This document shows, in pieces, positions 60,815 to 64,000 of a stretch of 64,000 nucleotides of DNA. Location: assembly GCF_003931875.1 (NCBI RefSeq), contig NZ_CP034245.1, positions 620,001 to 684,000 on the forward strand, given 5' to 3'. This DNA comes from Microbacterium sp. 10M-3C3. GTDB taxonomy: Bacteria; Actinomycetota; Actinomycetes; Actinomycetales; Microbacteriaceae. The notes under the pieces were generated by a model. It ran no database searches. It saw nothing but the letters and a program-made list of their open reading frames with translations, and was not told the DNA's origin. How positions within the stretch are numbered: position 1 is the first letter of the stretch; every line of letters starts with the position of its first letter. The position numbers and the translations under genes are program-made.

Positions 60815-62149
60815 TCAGCGGGACGCGGTGAACGCGGCGAAGACGTCGTCGTAGATCTCGCCGGCGCGGGCGACCTCCTCGACGGTGACGACGCACGGCG
60901 GGACGACGTGGATGCGGTTCTCCGCGACGAACGGGAGCAGGCCGCGTTCGACGAGGCCCTTCTTCAGGGCGGCGACGTCGGCGGCCGGGAGCGGCGCGCG
61001 CGTGTCGCGGTCGGCGACGAGCTCGAGCGCCCAGAAGACGCCCTCGCCGCGCACCTCCCCGATGATCTCGTGGCGTCCGGCGAGGTCGTGGAGCATCGGG
61101 CCGAGCGCGCTCAGCCCGATCTCGGCGGCGTGCTCGACGATCGCCTCCGACTCCATCGCGTCGATCGTCGCGATGATGGATGCGGCGGCCAGCGGGTGCC
61201 CGGAGTAGGTCAGGCCGCCCGGGAAGACGCGGTCGTCGAAGCCGCGGGCGATGTCGTCGGAGATGATGACCCCGCCCACGGGGACGTAGCCGGAGTTGAC
61301 GCCCTTCGCGAACGTGATGAGGTCGGGGCGCACGCCATGGCCGTCGAACGCGAACCAGCGGCCGGTGCGGCCGAAGCCGGCCATCACCTCGTCGAGGATC
61401 AGCAGGATCCCGTAGCGGTCGGCGATCTCCCGGACGCCCGCGAGGTAGCCCGGGGGTGGCACGAGGATGCCGGCCGTGCCCGGCACAGACTCCAGCAGGA
61501 TCGCGGCGATCGTGCCCGGGCCCTCGGCCTGCACGACCCGCTCGAGGTGGTGCAGCGCCCGCGCGCACTCCTCCTCGGGCGTGGTCGCCCAGAACTCGGT
61601 GCGGTACAGGTACGGGCCGAAGAAGTGCACGTGACCGCGCGCGTACTGGTTCGGCATCCGCCGCCAGTCGCCCGTCGCCACGATCGCCGCACCCGTGTTG
61701 CCGTGGTACGACCGATAGGTCGACAGGATCGTGTCGCGCCCGGTGTGCAGGCGCGCGAGGCGGACGGCGTTCTCGATCGCGTCGGCGCCGCCGTTGGTGA
61801 AGAACACCTTCGAGAAGCCGGCGGGGGCGTGCGCGACGATCCGCGACGCCGCTTCGGCGCGCGTCAGGTTCGCCGTCGCCGGCCCGATCGTGGCCAGCAC
61901 GTCGGCCTGCGCGTGTATGGCGGCGATGACCGCGGGATGCTGGTGGCCGATGTTCACGTTGACCATCTGGCTGGAGAAGTCGAGCCAGCGGTTGCCGTCG
62001 TGGTCCCACACGACGGTGCCCGATCCGCCCGCGATGGGCAGCAGATCCAAGCCCTCCTGCGCCGACCACGAATGGAACACGTGGCGGCGGTCGAGTTCTC
62101 TCGCGCGCGCGTTCGTGCCGGTCGCGGTGTCGGGGTGGGACGTGGTCAT
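60815..62149 (-). CDS. Class III aminotransferase (omega-amino acid:pyruvate/oxoglutarate type)
   Basis: A 444-residue PLP enzyme starting MTTSHPDTATGTNARARELD. PLP lysine in LITFAKGVNSGYVPVGGVII (Lys282), Asp253 in ILLILDEVMAGFGRTGRWFA, substrate-pocket SSQMVNVNIGHQHPAVI. The family includes beta-alanine and GABA transaminases. Followed by mmsA, so it most likely converts beta-alanine (or 3-aminoisobutyrate) to malonate (or methylmalonate) semialdehyde. Confidence 0.92.
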   Translation of the reverse strand: MTTSHPDTATGTNARARELDRRHVFHSWSAQEGLDLLPIAGGSGTVVWDHDGNRWLDFSSQMVNVNIGHQHPAVIAAIHAQADVLATIGPATANLTRAEAASRIVAHAPAGFSKVFFTNGGADAIENAVRLARLHTGRDTILSTYRSYHGNTGAAIVATGDWRRMPNQYARGHVHFFGPYLYRTEFWATTPEEECARALHHLERVVQAEGPGTIAAILLESVPGTAGILVPPPGYLAGVREIADRYGILLILDEVMAGFGRTGRWFAFDGHGVRPDLITFAKGVNSGYVPVGGVIISDDIARGFDDRVFPGGLTYSGHPLAAASIIATIDAMESEAIVEHAAEIGLSALGPMLHDLAGRHEIIGEVRGEGVFWALELVADRDTRAPLPAADVAALKKGLVERGLLPFVAENRIHVVPPCVVTVEEVARAGEIYDDVFAAFTASR

Positions 62150-62334
62150 GCGGGCTCCGTTTCACCAGGACGTCGTCGTCGGCGGACGCCCCGGCCGTCC
62201 GGGGATCCTGGTTCGAGTATGCGCCGTCCGGCGCTCGCTGCCGAGTCCCGGCGTCTGCCGTGGTGTGTTGCGGGGTGTTTCCCGGGCCGTCCGCGCACCC
62301 GGGCGGGGCGGCGCGCCGCCGGTACGCTCGACGG

Positions 62335-62970
62335 ATGCCCGACGGATCGCCCTTCTCCCAGTCCGCGTATCAGGTGCGCCTCGAGTGGGGCGCCGAGGGG
62401 CTCGCGCGCCTCGCGCCGGCCGACATCGTGGCGGTCGTCGACGTGCTGCGGTTCTCCTCGACGGCGATCGCCGCGCTCGAGGAGGGCCGCCCGGTCGCCC
62501 TCGACGACACGGCGCGAGCGGCGTCGATCAACGGCGCCGAGGTCGCCGCATCCGTCGCGCACGGCGAGGTGGTGCTCGGCGGTCTCCGCAACGCCGCCGC
62601 CGTCGCCCGGCACGTGCTCGCGCGGCAGGCCGAGCGCGGCGAGCGTACGAGTGTGGCGATCGTCGCGGCGGGGGAGCGGGTCTCCCGCGACACGCCCACC
62701 GTGCGCTTCGCCGTCGAGGACCAGCTCGGCGCGGGTGCGATCATCGCCGCGCTGGGAGATCTCGGCATCGATCACTGCTCGCCCGAGGCGGCCGTCGCGG
62801 GTGAGGGCTTCCGCGCGCTGCGCGGCGCGACACGGCACCTGCTGACCGCGAGCGGATCGGGCCGCGAGCTCGAGGCCGCGGGCCGGCGCGACGCGGTGCT
62901 CGCGGCCGCGGCCGTCGACGCCGCATCCGTGGTCCCCGTCCTGCGCGACGGCGTCTTCGTCGCGGCGTAG
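62335..62970 (+). CDS. 2-phosphosulfolactate phosphatase (ComB) family protein
   Basis: A 211-residue protein starting MPDGSPFSQSAYQVRLEWGA. ComB signatures: DIVAVVDVLRFSSTAIAALE and VAIVAAGERVSRDTPTVRFA, then VEDQLGAGAIIAAL. In methanogens ComB acts in coenzyme M synthesis; most actinobacteria lack that pathway, so the substrate is probably another phosphorylated compound. Divergent from the aminotransferase. Confidence 0.82.
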   Translation: MPDGSPFSQSAYQVRLEWGAEGLARLAPADIVAVVDVLRFSSTAIAALEEGRPVALDDTARAASINGAEVAASVAHGEVVLGGLRNAAAVARHVLARQAERGERTSVAIVAAGERVSRDTPTVRFAVEDQLGAGAIIAALGDLGIDHCSPEAAVAGEGFRALRGATRHLLTASGSGRELEAAGRRDAVLAAAAVDAASVVPVLRDGVFVAA

Positions 62971-63106
62971 ACCCGTCCGCCTCCGCCGAGTCGCCATCCT
63001 CCCGCCCCGACACCACCGCAGCCGTGCGGCGGATGGGTGACCCGACGGCGCGATGGTGACTCGGCGGCGGATGCGGCGCGCTCGACGCCGCACGGCGGAC
63101 GGCCGG

Positions 63107-63595
63107 TCAGCGGGGGGTCTGCGCGGCGAGCCGGGTCGCGGGCGTGATCTCGCGGCGGGTCCACGTGATCGCGTGCCGCGGGTCGAAGTGCGGCGCGCAC
63201 TTCGCGCACGACGTCGGACGCGTCGCCCGCCGGTGCCGGTACGCGACGTGCCCCGCGGGGCACACGCCCACCCACGGGGCGAGCTCGGTCGCCGTCTCAC
63301 CGGCGTGGGTCGTGCCGCCGACGTAGCCGAGGTCGCGCGCGACGCGCTTCCACGCCGGGCCGTGACCGGCCGCCGGGCCGGCGAGGGCGTGCGCGACCTC
63401 GTGGAGCAGCGTCTGGTGGTTCGTGTCGTCGTCGTAGCGCGCCGCGAGGTACCGGGAGACGCTGATGCGCTTGCGTGTGTAGTCGCACAGCCCGGCGCGC
63501 CGCTTGGCGTTGTCGAAGCCGAACGACCACGACGCGTCGAGGTGCGACGTGATGAGCGCCTCCGCCCACACGCGCACGCGCTGCAGTTCCGACAT
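63107..63595 (-). CDS. SprT-like zinc metallopeptidase domain protein
   Basis: A 162-residue protein starting MSELQRVRVWAEALITSHLD. The HExxH zinc motif is HEVAH (65-69) in NHQTLLHEVAHALAGPAAGH, with the third ligand His78 in GHGPAWKRVARDLG; a C-terminal cysteine pair CPAGH ... CAKC suggests a zinc ribbon. SprT/Spartan domains cut proteins crosslinked to DNA in eukaryotes; the bacterial role is not settled. Confidence 0.87.
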   Translation of the reverse strand: MSELQRVRVWAEALITSHLDASWSFGFDNAKRRAGLCDYTRKRISVSRYLAARYDDDTNHQTLLHEVAHALAGPAAGHGPAWKRVARDLGYVGGTTHAGETATELAPWVGVCPAGHVAYRHRRATRPTSCAKCAPHFDPRHAITWTRREITPATRLAAQTPR

Positions 63596-63625
63596 GCAGG
63601 AGACCGTAGTGCGGGGTGCCGACAG

Positions 63626-64000
63626 TCAGCTCGCGACGGTCGCGCGCGAGCGCCGGCGGTCGGCGGCGTCGATCGCCAGCAGCGTCGACTCGAGCTGATC
63701 GTCGGGGGCGCCGGACTCCTGGCGCAGGAACAGGGCCCGCTTGAAGTCGCGCCGCGCGTCGTCGAAGTCGCCCGCGTCGTACGCGACCTTGCCGCGGTGC
63801 TGGTACGCGAAGGCCGCGATGCCCGCCCACCCGTTGCCGTCGGCCTCCTCGGCGCACGTCGTGAGCTCCTGCGTCGCGGCGGCGTACGCGCCGCGGGCCT
63901 GCAGGATCGTCGCGTGGAGGATGCGCGCGCGCAGCAGGTCCTTGCGGGTGCCGGCCATGCGCGCGACGCGCACCGACTGCTCCGACACGGTGAGGGCCTC
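63626..64000 (-). CDS. TPR-like helical repeat protein (5' end outside window)
   Basis: The frame is open to the end of the window, so the N-terminus lies beyond base 64000; at least 124 residues are visible. Helix pairs of tetratricopeptide type are evident (ILHATILQARGAYAAATQEL; IAAFAYQHRGKVAYDAGDFD, then DARRDFKRALFLRQESGAPD), ending LLAIDAADRRRSRATVAS. Such repeats bind partner proteins or peptides; no function can be named. Confidence 0.75.
   Translation of the reverse strand, partial: EALTVSEQSVRVARMAGTRKDLLRARILHATILQARGAYAAATQELTTCAEEADGNGWAGIAAFAYQHRGKVAYDAGDFDDARRDFKRALFLRQESGAPDDQLESTLLAIDAADRRRSRATVAS

Overview
The window is high-GC DNA with frequent GTG starts, many ATGA start/stop overlaps and no rRNA, tRNA, insertion sequence, phage or CRISPR signature. 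The gene content points to a Microbacterium-like actinobacterium of the Microbacteriaceae: three small proteins of a family I know mainly from Microbacteriaceae, a glgX-treY-treZ trehalose cluster, an F420-type luciferase-like oxidoreductase, an actinobacterial Lhr helicase paired with a Nei-type glycosylase, and a DUF6421-type gene beside an Lrp regulator. This assignment is inferred from content, not from a database search.

Layout. 1-2.1 kb: the end of a MarR regulator, small proteins and three related ~100-aa paralogues. 2.1-12.9 kb: a xylose/xyloside locus with a ROK regulator, xylA, xylB, a GH3 glycosidase, a sugar ABC importer and a divergent LacI regulator with a clear operator. 13-17 kb: a small alarmone synthetase, a coiled-coil protein, an XRE/MmyB-type regulator facing an SDR, and a hypothetical. 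17-23.6 kb: glgX, treY and treZ, which convert glycogen to trehalose. 23.7-29 kb: mixed single genes, including an oxygenase with a probable 3' frameshift. 29-34.7 kb: Lhr helicase overlapping a DNA glycosylase gene. 35-37.8 kb: an ABC-F ATPase with a candidate leader peptide, flanked by two related palindromic elements, and an esterase. 37.8-46.2 kb: NUDIX-like protein, threonine aldolase, MFS transporter, SDR, NRDE protein, CoaBC, DUF6421-like protein and Lrp regulator. 46.2-53.3 kb: a seven-gene operon on the minus strand for uptake and breakdown of a pyrimidine- or hydantoin-like ring (carbamoyl-amide hydrolase, dihydropyrimidinase, F420-type oxidoreductase, ABC importer with two permeases). 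53.4-58.6 kb: a lipid-kinase-family protein, then a histidine kinase / response regulator / ABC-FtsX operon. 59.2-62.1 kb: a class III aminotransferase and a CoA-acylating semialdehyde dehydrogenase, which could finish beta-alanine breakdown. 62.3-64 kb: ComB-family, SprT-like and a truncated TPR-like protein.

The most unusual feature is the density of small palindromic repeats. At least five sequence types can be told apart: an AATTCAGG-core type, a GAGTGTCC-type, a CTCGTCGAAGGG-type, a GGAGGAGA-type and a GTTCGGGGCGC-type. Most sit at stop codons or between genes, but some have entered genes in frame: one AATTCAGG element in the ABC-F ATPase, and CTCGTCGAAGGG elements in Lhr, TreY and the F420-type oxidoreductase. 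The octamer GGATGCGG (either strand) also recurs across the window and inside three tandem repeat tracts.
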